Assembly (NCBI GenBank): GCA_029860075.1
Contig: JAOUBX010000041.1
Coordinates: 1-42,035 of the forward strand
DNA: 42,035 nt
Direction: 5' to 3'
DNA from: Deltaproteobacteria bacterium
GTDB lineage: Bacteria; Desulfobacterota; JADFVX01
The stretch's first letter is position 1, and the number at the start of each line of letters is the position of its first letter. This document shows, one piece after another, positions 7,466 to 15,683 of the stretch. The translations under genes were made by a program, and so were the position numbers. The notes under the pieces were generated by a model. It did not search any database, was not told the DNA's origin, and worked only from the letters and a program-made list of their open reading frames with translations.

Positions 7466-7871
7466 CTGAGAATTTCTTGGTTCTTTCCTGATAAAGTTGA
7501 AAACCCTATTAACCAACCACAGAGACACGGAGATTGGTGAAAAAGCAAAAGACCCTTTAATACAAATATAATGCCTATTAAAAAGCCTGATATCTGAGGC
7601 CCTTGCAAAACTCTTTGTCATCCCCGAAATGTTCAATCGGGGATATGGTTTTCTGTAACAAAACACCCTATTCCCACTTATACCCCAAGGACACTTTGTC
7701 ACTTTGTTCGGGCGAGCGGGAATGACAGCCTCTTTGTACTTTTGCAAAAACCTCATCTTTCTTTCATATTCCTCTGTGTCTCTGCGCCCCTGTGCTTAAG
7801 ATGGCTTGTTTCAACTAAAATACGAATGAGCCAATTTCTCTTACATAAAACAGTACTTTCACTTCCTTTTA
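7466..7871. other. Intergenic region occupied by a nested inverted-repeat element
   Basis: No gene is credible in this stretch. Most of it is the nested palindromic element at 7518-7786; the remainder is A/T-rich DNA without a clear promoter or terminator. Confidence 0.6.
7518..7786. repeat. Nested MITE-like inverted-repeat element
   Basis: The outer arms CACAGAGACACGGAG (7518-7532) and CTCTGTGTCTCTGCG (7772-7786) pair at 13 of 15 positions. Inside lies a second pair, GAGGCCCTTGCAAAA (7596-7610) and TTTTGCAAAAACCTC (7740-7754), pairing at 12 of 15. The interior encodes nothing. The structure resembles a small non-autonomous element inserted within another. Confidence 0.6.
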
Positions 7872-8081
7872 TTACTTTTTAAGGGCTTTAAGCCGCTCTT
7901 TCGCCTTCTGCGAATATTCACTTTTCGGGTAATCCCTTATGATCTCCTCATATAAGCTTACCGCATGTTTGTGATTATTCTGAAGCTCCTCAAACTGTGC
8001 CGTTTCATAAAGCTCCTTTGCACCGGAACCTGAACAGGCAAAAAGGACCAGCATTAATACTATCGTAATCAGTCTTTTCAT
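7872..8081 (-). CDS. Small tetratricopeptide-like lipoprotein
   Basis: A 69-residue protein with a lipoprotein signal (hydrophobic residues 4-14, lipobox LFAC with Cys16) and a short helical region (YETAQFEELQNNHKHAVSLY) that resembles a single TPR-like repeat of the YbgF/BamD type. An AGGAG ribosome site stands 7 bases before the ATG. Known relatives are usually longer and have several repeats, so this may be a reduced version. Most of a second copy is missing at 6312-6384. Function is unknown; membrane anchoring facing the periplasm is the only safe statement. Confidence 0.7.
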   Translation of the reverse strand: MKRLITIVLMLVLFACSGSGAKELYETAQFEELQNNHKHAVSLYEEIIRDYPKSEYSQKAKERLKALKK

Positions 8082-8288
8082 AGAATACTCCTTAAGATTT
8101 TATTGTCTCTTTCCTTTAGTCTCTTTTGACAGGATTTACGGGGCTATCTTAATCTTAAATATGCAAAGCCGCAATGCTTTTCATCCTGTCGGGTCAGGAA
8201 CCGGAAAAGGGCTGGATGAATTTCACCTTAATTGAAATATATCCCGCTGTCAGTTGGCCCTTGTTAAGGGATTGCTTTGGGTTGAACA

Positions 8289-8336
8289 AAAAACCTCCCC
8301 CTTGGGCTAAGGGGGATTGAGGGGGTTACTATCATT
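8289..8336 (+). repeat. 48-bp direct repeat, copy 1 (left boundary of the DUF559 cassette)
   Basis: Identical over 48 bases to 8821-8868 (constant offset 532). It begins AAAAACCTCCCCCTTGGG and ends GGGGGTTACTATCATT. The last codons and stop of the DUF559 gene lie inside it. An inverted relative sits just upstream of that gene at 8719-8757. Confidence 0.9.
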
Positions 8337-8699
8337 AATGGTGTTACCGACAAATTCCTCCAATGCATCAAACACCCCTTCTATATTCTGCAAAACATCA
8401 TTATTCCAAAACCGTATGGTTTTTATCTCCCGTGTTTTCAGATAATCAGTTCGCGCTTCATCATATTCCATGATCTCCTTCTCCGAGTGATGCCCGCCAT
8501 CCAACTCTATAGCGAGTTTCAACCTGGGGCAGTAAAAATCGAGGATATAGGAACCAACGCTGTATTGACGAAAAAACTTCAATCCTCTAAATTGCTTGTT
8601 CCGCAATTTTTGCCAAAGAATTCTTTCCGCTAAACTTTGATTGCGACGAAGCTCTATTCGCCGATCCTTTAGAGCTTGACTGTTATAAGTCTGTTTCAT
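8307..8699 (-). CDS. DUF559 endonuclease-like protein
   Basis: A 130-residue protein of the DUF559 family, which is related to Vsr-type PD-(D/E)xK nucleases. Recognisable are AERILWQKLRNKQFRGLKF (25-43), a VGSYILDFYCPRLKLAIELD core with the Asp and Glu-x-Asp expected at the active site, and the terminal block IKTIRFWNNDVLQN. The ATG has a GAAGG ribosome site. The C-terminus (SNPLNPP) is encoded by the flanking repeat, so the end of the protein is set by the repeat. Inverted copies of one repeat family stand on both sides of the gene, suggesting movement as a compact cassette. No substrate is known; nuclease activity is inferred from the family. Confidence 0.85.
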   Translation of the reverse strand: MKQTYNSQALKDRRIELRRNQSLAERILWQKLRNKQFRGLKFFRQYSVGSYILDFYCPRLKLAIELDGGHHSEKEIMEYDEARTDYLKTREIKTIRFWNNDVLQNIEGVFDALEEFVGNTINDSNPLNPP

Positions 8700-8718
8700 G
8701 TGACCTTCTTTATTATTA

Positions 8719-8757
8719 TAGTAACCCCTCCCAACCTCCCCTTAGCCCAAGGGGAGG
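8719..8757 (-). repeat. Inverted copy of the 48-bp repeat family (right boundary of the DUF559 cassette)
   Basis: Read on the minus strand this matches the 8289-8336 copy with a few substitutions, from CCTCCCCTTGGGCTAAGGGG to GGGGTTACTAT. Together with 8289-8336 it forms terminal inverted repeats around the DUF559 gene. Confidence 0.8.
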
Positions 8758-8820
8758 AGCAAATATGCCCCTTCTTGGCCAAAAAGGTGCAATAATCCCT
8801 TTTGCCTTATCAGGAAGCGG

Positions 8821-8868
8821 AAAAACCTCCCCCTTGGGCTAAGGGGGATTGAGGGGGTTACTATCATT
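8821..8868 (+). repeat. 48-bp direct repeat, copy 2
   Basis: A perfect copy of 8289-8336, 532 bases further on, outside the DUF559 cassette. Perfect identity next to a diverged inverted copy points to recent duplication or gene conversion. Confidence 0.9.
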
Positions 8869-9036
8869 TACATTACTCTTATACCACCCCATTTAACTTA
8901 ATCAGGCAAAACTATAGCACATTGATAAAAAATGAAAAAACAGGAAATTTGTGACAGATATCGAAACTTTTAAACCCTTCAAGCGATCAAGCCGTTTAAA
9001 CAGATTAATCGGCTTGAACCCTTCCAGGACATCATC

Positions 9037-9747
9037 CTAAAGCGTTGTTATTTCCAGGCGATTCTTCCTTCTCTGCCAGTCCGGCATTAGCTCTTCAAGC
9101 AGCTTATAGAAACCGGCGCTATGATCATTAAACTGAATATGACAGAGTTCATGGGTAATGACATATTCAATGCAATCCTTCGGCACACGGATTAATGAAA
9201 GGTTAAGTGTAAGCCTTCCTTTTTGGGATAAGCTGCCCCACCTTGTCTTCATTTTCCGGATTTGAAGTTGCGGGCAGTCATAACCGTGCTGTTTAAAGCG
9301 CCCCATAACCGTCTCATAAATCTGCGGCATCTTTTCCCATGCCTTTTTACGGTACCATGACAAAAGGCAATCCTTTACCCTGTCGGCGCTTATCCGACCT
9401 TTTATTGTCACCATCATTTGACGGCGCATAACTTTTACACTGTCCCTCTCACCCGTTATAACCTTTAAACGGTATTGCTTTCCAAGGTAAAGGTGAGTCT
9501 CGCCGCTCACGTAGCTGCGCGGCGGAGTTCTTGGCTCGAACTGACTGAAGTGGACTATCTGCTTAACTATCCATCTCACGCGTTTCCTGACGCGCTTTTC
9601 AATATGAGACCAATCGGTATCCAAAGGCGCCTTGACAATAACCCGTTTATCGGGATGAACGGCAATCTCCATTGTCTTTCGATTCACAAAGAGCACATTA
9701 AAGCCGATTTGCTCCCCGCCATAATGAATCATTCCTTTTTCCATCAT
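9037..9747 (-). CDS. YgjP/DUF45-like zinc metallopeptidase
   Basis: A 236-residue protein with the DUF45 (YgjP-like) architecture: a beta-rich N-terminal half, a conserved KTRWGS element, and a C-terminal zinc-binding THELCHIQFNDHS in which HELCH supplies two histidines and the active-site glutamate. Relatives are often found next to type I restriction genes, as here. Its ATG overlaps the hsdR stop (ATGA at 9744-9747), so it is translated with hsdR and ends the operon. A second ATG three bases on is equally possible. The substrate is unknown; a part in proteolytic control or maturation of the restriction system is only an inference from position. Confidence 0.85.
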   Translation of the reverse strand: MMEKGMIHYGGEQIGFNVLFVNRKTMEIAVHPDKRVIVKAPLDTDWSHIEKRVRKRVRWIVKQIVHFSQFEPRTPPRSYVSGETHLYLGKQYRLKVITGERDSVKVMRRQMMVTIKGRISADRVKDCLLSWYRKKAWEKMPQIYETVMGRFKQHGYDCPQLQIRKMKTRWGSLSQKGRLTLNLSLIRVPKDCIEYVITHELCHIQFNDHSAGFYKLLEELMPDWQRRKNRLEITTL

Positions 9748-12700
9748 GATTGGCGATTCCTGTTTTTTGCCAATTTAAGGGAATCTTCTATAATCGCGTC
9801 CATCTCTTCCATTGTCAGGTCAATCCCCGCGCCGTCCCTCACCTCGTCATAAAGATAATCGTCAATTTCATTCATGGTTTGCTTTTGCGCGTCAAAATCG
9901 TCAATAAAATTAACCTTCCAGTTACGTTTCACTATATGGCGTATGGCTAAAGCCGTATCGCTTGCAATATTTTCACACCTTTTGGCATCGATGCCCTTGC
10001 CATCGAAAAAGGGCTTGATAATACCGAAAAAAGCCATAGCCTCATGGTCATCACCAATAGCCTCAGGCATATCGTCATGCTCCCTGCGGACAACCTTGCC
10101 ACGAATATCGATTGCCCTGTTCAGGTATTCCAGGTCTGAAATTCTCTTTGCCCTGAAATCATCGATTGCCTGCTGAATGAGCTTTGAAAACTTTGTAAAA
10201 AAGGCGGGATCTTCTCCCATATGTTCGGCAATGGCCTTTTTCGTTGCATGAGCGATTGCATCGGCCCGTGCGGCTTTCGTTTTTGTTTCATAAATGCCCT
10301 GCTCCTGCTTTACCTTAAGAAAAGTATCTTCGTCGAAGATGTTGACGGGGTCATTGAGTTGATAAACCTCACTGGCAAAAATATGAGTATCAAGAAGCTT
10401 TTTCAGCTTCGGTTCATAGTGGCGGCGGTAATCGATGGTTTCTGCATAACGCAGTTTGACGGACGTCCTCATTTTCTGGAAGTGTTTCAAATCATTTTTA
10501 TACTGTTTCAGCTTTGCATCCGACACAGACATGACAAATTGCTCCGATGAAAGGGCTATCCCCAGGGTAAAGGAATAATCGGAAAGCCTTTCATAAAAAT
10601 CGTGACGTAGTATTTCATCACCGAGCATAAGCTCATAAGCTTCTTCGTCATGTTCATTCTCGACGCCTCTGAAAATATCCCAGAGGTCGGAGTGCCGCTG
10701 GGGCAGTTTTTTCACTTCCTCATCGATACTTCTCAAGGCACCCTTAATGTCTTCTTCATCAAAACCGCTCAGTTCCTTGTATGAGGTTAGCGCATTATCC
10801 AGTTCACCCAAAACACCTTCATAATCGACAATATAACCGTAATCCTTGGGCTCGCCCGTCAGTTCATCTTCGTAAAGGCGGTTTACACGGGCAATGGCCT
10901 GGAGCAATGTATGGCCCCGAAGGGTACGGCAGAGATAAAGCACCGTATTCCTGGGGGCGTCAAAGCCGGTTAAGAGCTTATCGACGACAATGAGAATTTC
11001 CGGCTCCTCTTCATATTTGAACCTTTCCGTAATTTCCTTGTTATAGGCCTCTTCCGAAATGTAGCGCTTCAACATTTTGGTCCAGAATTTCTGAACCTTG
11101 TCTTCCGGTTCATCATCCACTTTTTCATCGCCCTCACTTTTACCGGGCGGCGAGATAATCACCTTTGATTTAACATAACCGATATGATCGAGGTATTCCT
11201 TGTACTTGAGCGCCGTCACCTTGAGAGGCGCCACCAGCTGCGCCTTTAAGCCCGTTCCCTGCCAGTTGCTGCGGAAATGCTCGCTAATATCAAAGGCCCG
11301 CATATAAACCACCTGCTCGGCCTTACTCAGCATATTGGCCCTGGCATACTTCTTTTTCAGGTCCCCTTTTTGCTCCTTTGTCAGCCCCTGCGTATGCCGT
11401 TCAAACCAGAGATCGATGGCCTTTTTGTTCTGCTCCATCTCCACATGACGGCCCTCGTACAAAAGGGGGACCACGGCGCCGTCTTTCACGGCCTCATCGA
11501 TAGGATAGGCGTCAATGAGGCCGCCAAATTTGACGAAATTGTTCTTCTCCTTTTTCATGAGCGGTGTGCCGGTAAAACCGATATAGCAGGCACGGGGAAA
11601 CATTTGCCGCATCCGCGAATGGAGTCCTTTAAATTGCGTCCGGTGCGCTTCATCGACAAGGATAAAAATCTCTGCCGAATCTTCCACATGCTTTCTCACA
11701 TTAAGGGCTTTATCGAACTTGTGAACCAGTGTGGTAATAATGGAGGCCTTCTTTTCGCAGACCAGTTCCAGAAGATGACGGCCCGTTTTGGCCCTCTTTT
11801 TATCGAGTCCGCAGGAGGCAAAGGTATTGCCCAGTTGCTCGTCGAGATCGACGCGGTCCGTTACCAGCAAGATCCGCGGATTGATGATAGACCTGTCCAT
11901 AACAAGCGCCCTTGCCAGCCAGACCATGGTCAGCGACTTGCCCGAACCCTGCGTATGCCAGAGAATACCGCCTCTGCGGATACCCGCTTCATCGAATTCC
12001 TTGACTCGCTTCATAATCCGTCTGACGGCAAAATACTGCTGGTAGCGGGCAATTTTCTTGTTGCCGCCGTCAAAGAGGGTAAAGTGACAGGCAAGTTCAA
12101 TCAATCTTTCAGGCCGGCAGAGGCTGTAAATGGCCCTGTCCTGCTTCGTTACCTGCCTGCCGCCTTCCTGCGCAAGACTATGGAAGAACTTCCTTGCCGG
12201 GGCAAAGTCACCTGAAAAAAGCGACCCTTTGCTCTCGCGGCTCAGGGGCTGATTAACCATTCGGGCAAGCCTTTCATCAACCTTCTCCCTTTCCTGCCAG
12301 TGAGCCCAGTACTTTTCCGCCGTACCTGCCGTGCCATAGGTCGCTTCATTTTTGTTGATGCCCATCACCACCTGGGCATAGGCAAAGAGTTTGGGAATGT
12401 TATCTTCCCGCTCGTTGCGGATGGACTGTTTTATGGCCTCTTTCACTTCTATTTCAGGGCTTTTGCACTCCATAACAACGAGAGGAATGCCGTTAACAAA
12501 AAGGACAATGTCGGGTCGCCTTTTTTTATCGCTCCGCGTGCGGTCGACAGAAAATTCCGCCGTTACATGAAATTTGTTTTTTGAGGGGTTGGTCCAGTTA
12601 ATGTAGTAGAGGTTAAAGCTTCTGGCATCGCCTTCAATACTTTGTTCCAGCGAAGTGCCCAGCGTTAGCAGGTCGAATATCTTTTCATTGGTTTTCTGAA

Positions 12701-12992
12701 GGCCATCGAACTTGACGTTTTTAAGTTTTTGAAGAGCCGTCTGGATGTTTTCTTCACTGAAACGGTACTCACGGCCCTTATGATGAATGCGGTTAATCTC
12801 CTTAAGCTGCGCTTCCAGCACCTCTTCAAGGATGACATTTCCCGTACTTCCCTTGCGAAGGGCATAGACCTGCTCTGGCGGCACATATTCATAGCCCAGG
12901 TTGATAAGCAGTTGCAGCGCCGGAATCTGGGAGAGGTATTTTTCGTTAAAGCGGAAGCCCCCTGTTGAATAGGTCGTCCTGTCTTCACTCAT
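9744..12992 (-). CDS. hsdR: Type I restriction enzyme R subunit
   Basis: A 1082-residue DNA translocase-nuclease. The N-terminal nuclease motif is RPDIVLFVNGIPLVVMECK (Asp161, Glu175, Lys177). Superfamily 2 helicase motifs follow: Walker A HTQGSGKS (about 346-353), DEAH box LVDEAH (about 446), GFTGTP, a TGFDAPRNT segment and the arginine-finger motif QAIARVNR. All catalytic residues look intact, so the subunit should be active once bound to HsdM/HsdS. Its ATG overlaps the stop of the four-helix-bundle gene (12989-12992), and its stop overlaps the metallopeptidase start. These overlaps give tight coupling across three genes. Confidence 0.97.
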   Translation of the reverse strand: MSEDRTTYSTGGFRFNEKYLSQIPALQLLINLGYEYVPPEQVYALRKGSTGNVILEEVLEAQLKEINRIHHKGREYRFSEENIQTALQKLKNVKFDGLQKTNEKIFDLLTLGTSLEQSIEGDARSFNLYYINWTNPSKNKFHVTAEFSVDRTRSDKKRRPDIVLFVNGIPLVVMECKSPEIEVKEAIKQSIRNEREDNIPKLFAYAQVVMGINKNEATYGTAGTAEKYWAHWQEREKVDERLARMVNQPLSRESKGSLFSGDFAPARKFFHSLAQEGGRQVTKQDRAIYSLCRPERLIELACHFTLFDGGNKKIARYQQYFAVRRIMKRVKEFDEAGIRRGGILWHTQGSGKSLTMVWLARALVMDRSIINPRILLVTDRVDLDEQLGNTFASCGLDKKRAKTGRHLLELVCEKKASIITTLVHKFDKALNVRKHVEDSAEIFILVDEAHRTQFKGLHSRMRQMFPRACYIGFTGTPLMKKEKNNFVKFGGLIDAYPIDEAVKDGAVVPLLYEGRHVEMEQNKKAIDLWFERHTQGLTKEQKGDLKKKYARANMLSKAEQVVYMRAFDISEHFRSNWQGTGLKAQLVAPLKVTALKYKEYLDHIGYVKSKVIISPPGKSEGDEKVDDEPEDKVQKFWTKMLKRYISEEAYNKEITERFKYEEEPEILIVVDKLLTGFDAPRNTVLYLCRTLRGHTLLQAIARVNRLYEDELTGEPKDYGYIVDYEGVLGELDNALTSYKELSGFDEEDIKGALRSIDEEVKKLPQRHSDLWDIFRGVENEHDEEAYELMLGDEILRHDFYERLSDYSFTLGIALSSEQFVMSVSDAKLKQYKNDLKHFQKMRTSVKLRYAETIDYRRHYEPKLKKLLDTHIFASEVYQLNDPVNIFDEDTFLKVKQEQGIYETKTKAARADAIAHATKKAIAEHMGEDPAFFTKFSKLIQQAIDDFRAKRISDLEYLNRAIDIRGKVVRREHDDMPEAIGDDHEAMAFFGIIKPFFDGKGIDAKRCENIASDTALAIRHIVKRNWKVNFIDDFDAQKQTMNEIDDYLYDEVRDGAGIDLTMEEMDAIIEDSLKLAKNRNRQS

Positions 12993-13660
12993 TTGCTTCG
13001 CTTCCTTTCGGCAGAGCGAACACGGTAGAGACGTTCCGTAAAGCCACCCTCCTTTTCAAAATCACTTGCCAGTGTGGCAAGCTGGCGGTCGAGGAGGTAG
13101 CAGCAGAGATTCAGGAGGGAAAGTGCAGCGTTAGCAACCAGAACTTCGGAAGGCAAAGACTTGCACGGACCTTCACCGACTGCCAGGGACTTCTCTTTTT
13201 CGGCTTTATTGTCCCTGTCTGTCCGTGCATGACCATAACTGTCCCTGCGCTCTCTCCAGAGCGCCCGTTCCTCCTCCACCCAGTTCCGTAGATCATCCAG
13301 GGTTTTGCAGCGTCTTGCCTTGAAGCGCATGAGTGCCGGGTGGTCCGGCTCCCACATAGGCATCCCCCGCTGCCTCAAAAAATCCTCATAATCGAGGCGA
13401 AGCTCCTCCAGGCTGGCCCGCGCCACGTTGGTCAATTTCAGTTCCGTCTTTTTAGACGTGGCCGACGCCTGGCTTCCTTCGGCAATGTTTTGTACGCCGC
13501 TTCGCGCCGCCTGCACCATCTGGTCCCGCGTGCGGCTGAAGCGGTCCACGTAGCGGTCGCAAAAGCGCACCGTCACGTCATAAACGAGTTGGCCCACCTG
13601 AAAGCTTTTCAGCTTGCGGTAGCCGCCGTGTTTAGGGATTAGTGGTTCTTTTTCAGACAT
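12989..13660 (-). CDS. Four-helix-bundle (23S rRNA IVS-like) protein
   Basis: A protein of about 223 residues from the ATG at 13660, which has a G-rich ribosome site; a TTG at 13675 would add five residues. It shows the intervening-sequence four-helix-bundle pattern: FQVGQLVYDVTVRFCDRYV, then RDQMVQAARSGVQNIAEGS, then KLTNVARASLEELRLDYEDF, and a last helix near VANAALSLLNLCCYLLDRQL. This longer form corresponds to the 'four helix suffix' group. A charged linker (about residues 140-165) is partly encoded by a CACGGACAG-type repeat also present at the 3' end of hsdS. The stop overlaps the hsdR start. Relatives include proteins encoded within 23S rRNA insertions and DGR accessory Avd proteins, so nucleic-acid binding is plausible but not shown. 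Confidence 0.85.
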   Translation of the reverse strand: MSEKEPLIPKHGGYRKLKSFQVGQLVYDVTVRFCDRYVDRFSRTRDQMVQAARSGVQNIAEGSQASATSKKTELKLTNVARASLEELRLDYEDFLRQRGMPMWEPDHPALMRFKARRCKTLDDLRNWVEEERALWRERRDSYGHARTDRDNKAEKEKSLAVGEGPCKSLPSEVLVANAALSLLNLCCYLLDRQLATLASDFEKEGGFTERLYRVRSAERKRSK

Positions 13661-13682
13661 CTTCCCCCCCTTCAAACATTTA

Positions 13683-14885
13683 CTACGTCCCTGCCCTGTC
13701 CGTGCTGTCCGTGCAAGTCTGTGCCCCCTTCACCCGCCACCGGCCGGTGAGAACCTTTTGCATGAGGCCGCGTTTTTGGGTTTTGTAAGCATTGAGCTGT
13801 TTTTTAAGCAGGTTGATTTCTTGTTGAGCGGTGTTCAGGGTGTCGGCTATTGTTTTTTGTATATTCAAGTTAGGGAGATTAAGTTTCAACTTCAGTATTT
13901 GTTTATCCGACAATTCCTTTTGCCCTGTACCATCCATGATCTGACCAACACGTTTATAATAATCACGTCGGCAAAAATAATAAAAAAGAAAATCTGAAAT
14001 TAACTTATAACTCTTCAACGATAATGATGTGATTGCATTTGATGCAATGTAACCATCCAGATGAGCAGGAACTATACCGAACCCCCCATTGTGAAAATTC
14101 TGGCGTCCGATTAGAAATTCACCAGCTTCACGGGTATAGTATGGGCGGCCGCGCTCCGTTAACTTTGGTTTAATACGAGTGTTTGCTTCAATTCCGAGGC
14201 AATGCAGCTTAACAGTTAGAAGTGTTTTGCCTTCAACAGATGACAAGGGTAACTTTTTTAAAATAGTGGCAACGTCCCCTAATTTCACACTTTTCCATTC
14301 ATCTGACACGCTTCCATCAATAAATAATTTGTTGAGCCACCATTTAAATCGGCTTTCCTTTGCTCCAATCAGCCTTTCCGTTTTTTCAATGGCTTTGTCC
14401 CAGGTGGAAAGGAGGGATGCAATAGCGGTTTGTTCGTTAAAGGGTGGAAGATTTACGGATAATGGCTTTATAGTATGAAGATTAATATTTGCTTGTGCAT
14501 TCTGAGTTGCTCGTGACTTAAAGTAGTATTTTTGAGTTTGCAAGAAATATTTAAGCCAGTCCTTACTAGTACCCTTTTGGGGCCGAATGGCAACAAGACT
14601 ATCAGGGCATGCAAAGTCAAAACCAACCTCAGCAATATCTCCAATATTAGCGGCAATAGTAATAAGCAACGTTCCGGCAGGAAATAGTCTGCTGACTTTA
14701 AGGCCCTCATCATTTAATGTCTGAGAATAAGACTCAATCACTCCAGTTGCAGAGGCTACATCTCCTGTTTGTAGAAAAGGAATATTCCCACCATAGTATT
14801 TTGGGTCATTTCTCGGTCGTGCAGAAAACTTTCCACGTTCCACTGTGGCAATTTCCTCTAACCTGACAAACTTCCAATTCGTCAT
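13683..14885 (-). CDS. hsdS: Type I restriction specificity subunit with two target-recognition domains
   Basis: A 400-residue HsdS. The first target-recognition domain runs from WKFVRLEEIATVERGKFS to LPPFNEQTAIASLL, followed by a conserved helical spacer (STWDKAIEKTERLIGAKE). The second TRD begins at EWKSVKLGDVATI and ends in a second spacer helix (INLLKKQLNAYKTQKRGLMQ). It should therefore read a bipartite site. The ATG has a GGAGG site 6 bases upstream. The extreme C-terminus (AQTCTDSTDRAGT) falls in a short repeat and is unlike the family consensus, so it may be a tail acquired from that repeat. It is separated from hsdM by a GxxExxY cassette. Confidence 0.95.
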   Translation of the reverse strand: MTNWKFVRLEEIATVERGKFSARPRNDPKYYGGNIPFLQTGDVASATGVIESYSQTLNDEGLKVSRLFPAGTLLITIAANIGDIAEVGFDFACPDSLVAIRPQKGTSKDWLKYFLQTQKYYFKSRATQNAQANINLHTIKPLSVNLPPFNEQTAIASLLSTWDKAIEKTERLIGAKESRFKWWLNKLFIDGSVSDEWKSVKLGDVATILKKLPLSSVEGKTLLTVKLHCLGIEANTRIKPKLTERGRPYYTREAGEFLIGRQNFHNGGFGIVPAHLDGYIASNAITSLSLKSYKLISDFLFYYFCRRDYYKRVGQIMDGTGQKELSDKQILKLKLNLPNLNIQKTIADTLNTAQQEINLLKKQLNAYKTQKRGLMQKVLTGRWRVKGAQTCTDSTDRAGT

Positions 14886-15199
14886 TCATATCCTCCAACA
14901 AGTACTAAACTCTCTAACAATGATGGCAATTATTTTTTCTAAAAAAACAACTCTTACCATTCCGAGAACATCCTCGAAATGGTTATTAAAAGGGCAATTA
15001 AATGTGTGTCATACCCGAAGGCTTTTATCGGGTATCCATATCTTTTAAAACCTGGATTCCCGCTAAAACAATGCGGGAATGACAATCTTATGAACGCAAC
15101 GATTGTGTTGCAGAGTTAATATAAACTGTCACTGACCATTTTTCCCACTTGGTAAAAATGGTAAACTCAAGTGCATGTTCATCAAGACTTTATCTTTTC
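14886..15199. other. Intergenic region between hsdS and the GxxExxY cassette
   Basis: No gene is seen. Two short inverted repeats are present: ATACCCGA/TCGGGTAT (15011-15035) and ATTCCCGC/GCGGGAAT (15056-15080). They resemble common small palindromic repeats. Confidence 0.55.
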
Positions 15200-15229
15200 T
15201 ATCTGCGCCCATCTGCGTAATCTGCGGAT
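15200..15229 (+). repeat. ATCTGCG repeat, left arm of the GxxExxY cassette
   Basis: Thirty bases (TATCTGCGCCCATCTGCG and onward to GCGGAT) are the exact reverse complement of 15684-15713. The repeat is followed by TCATCTTTCA, which includes the GxxExxY stop codon on the minus strand. Confidence 0.9.
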
Positions 15230-15667
15230 TCATCTTTCAGCCCCTACATTATCCACAGATGACGCAGATTTGCGCAGATTAAAAACTATCCTTTTGTATT
15301 CCAGCTGTTTCGCTCCAAAATTTATCAAGAGACTTCTGTTAAGCCCTGATGCTTTAAGGTAGTTGATAACCTGTGATTCTTCTATTCCAGATAACTGTTT
15401 TAGTGCTTTCAATTCAACAATAACGGAACCGAAACACACAAAATCAGCCTTGTAATGCGCATTGATAGGCTTGCCCCGATAGAAAACAGGCAGCTTTTTT
15501 TCCCGCTCAAAAGGAATCCTCATCACCTGAAATTCCTGTTCCAATGCTTCCTGATAAACGGCTTCCAAAAAACCATGTCCCAACTCCTTATGCACTGCCA
15601 TTGCAGCCCCGATAACGGCATAGGTTTCACTGTCTCTTATATTTTTATCTTCTTTCTTCTGATACAT
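15230..15667 (-). CDS. GxxExxY protein
   Basis: From the ATG at 15667 (AAGGG site upstream) this is 145 residues; an upstream TTG would extend it into the flanking repeat and is less likely. The naming motif appears in GHGFLEAVYQEAL (GFLEAVY), with a restriction-like core ADFVCFGSVIVELKALKQL and ESQVINYLKASG. The family has a PD-(D/E)xK-like fold; no firm biochemical role is known to me. The last dozen residues (NLRKSASSVDNV) are encoded by an ATCTGCG repeat, and the final Glu-Arg-stop shares its bases with the hsdM 3' end. The gene lies on the same strand as, and between, hsdM and hsdS, as an inserted cassette. Confidence 0.85.
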   Translation of the reverse strand: MYQKKEDKNIRDSETYAVIGAAMAVHKELGHGFLEAVYQEALEQEFQVMRIPFEREKKLPVFYRGKPINAHYKADFVCFGSVIVELKALKQLSGIEESQVINYLKASGLNRSLLINFGAKQLEYKRIVFNLRKSASSVDNVGAER

Positions 15668-15683
15668 TATTAAGCCCTTTTTT

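Larger units (their letters stand above)
8700..9036. other. Intergenic region upstream of the DUF559 gene and downstream of the metallopeptidase gene
   Basis: It contains two repeat copies (8719-8757 and 8821-8868) and a 7-bp inverted repeat CAAGCCG/CGGCTTG (about 8986-9014) that may weakly terminate the restriction operon. No gene is seen. Confidence 0.55.

Noticed and set aside
11277-12215. Plus-strand 312-codon open frame
   Set aside because: It is antisense to hsdR across the helicase motifs; an overlapping shadow frame.
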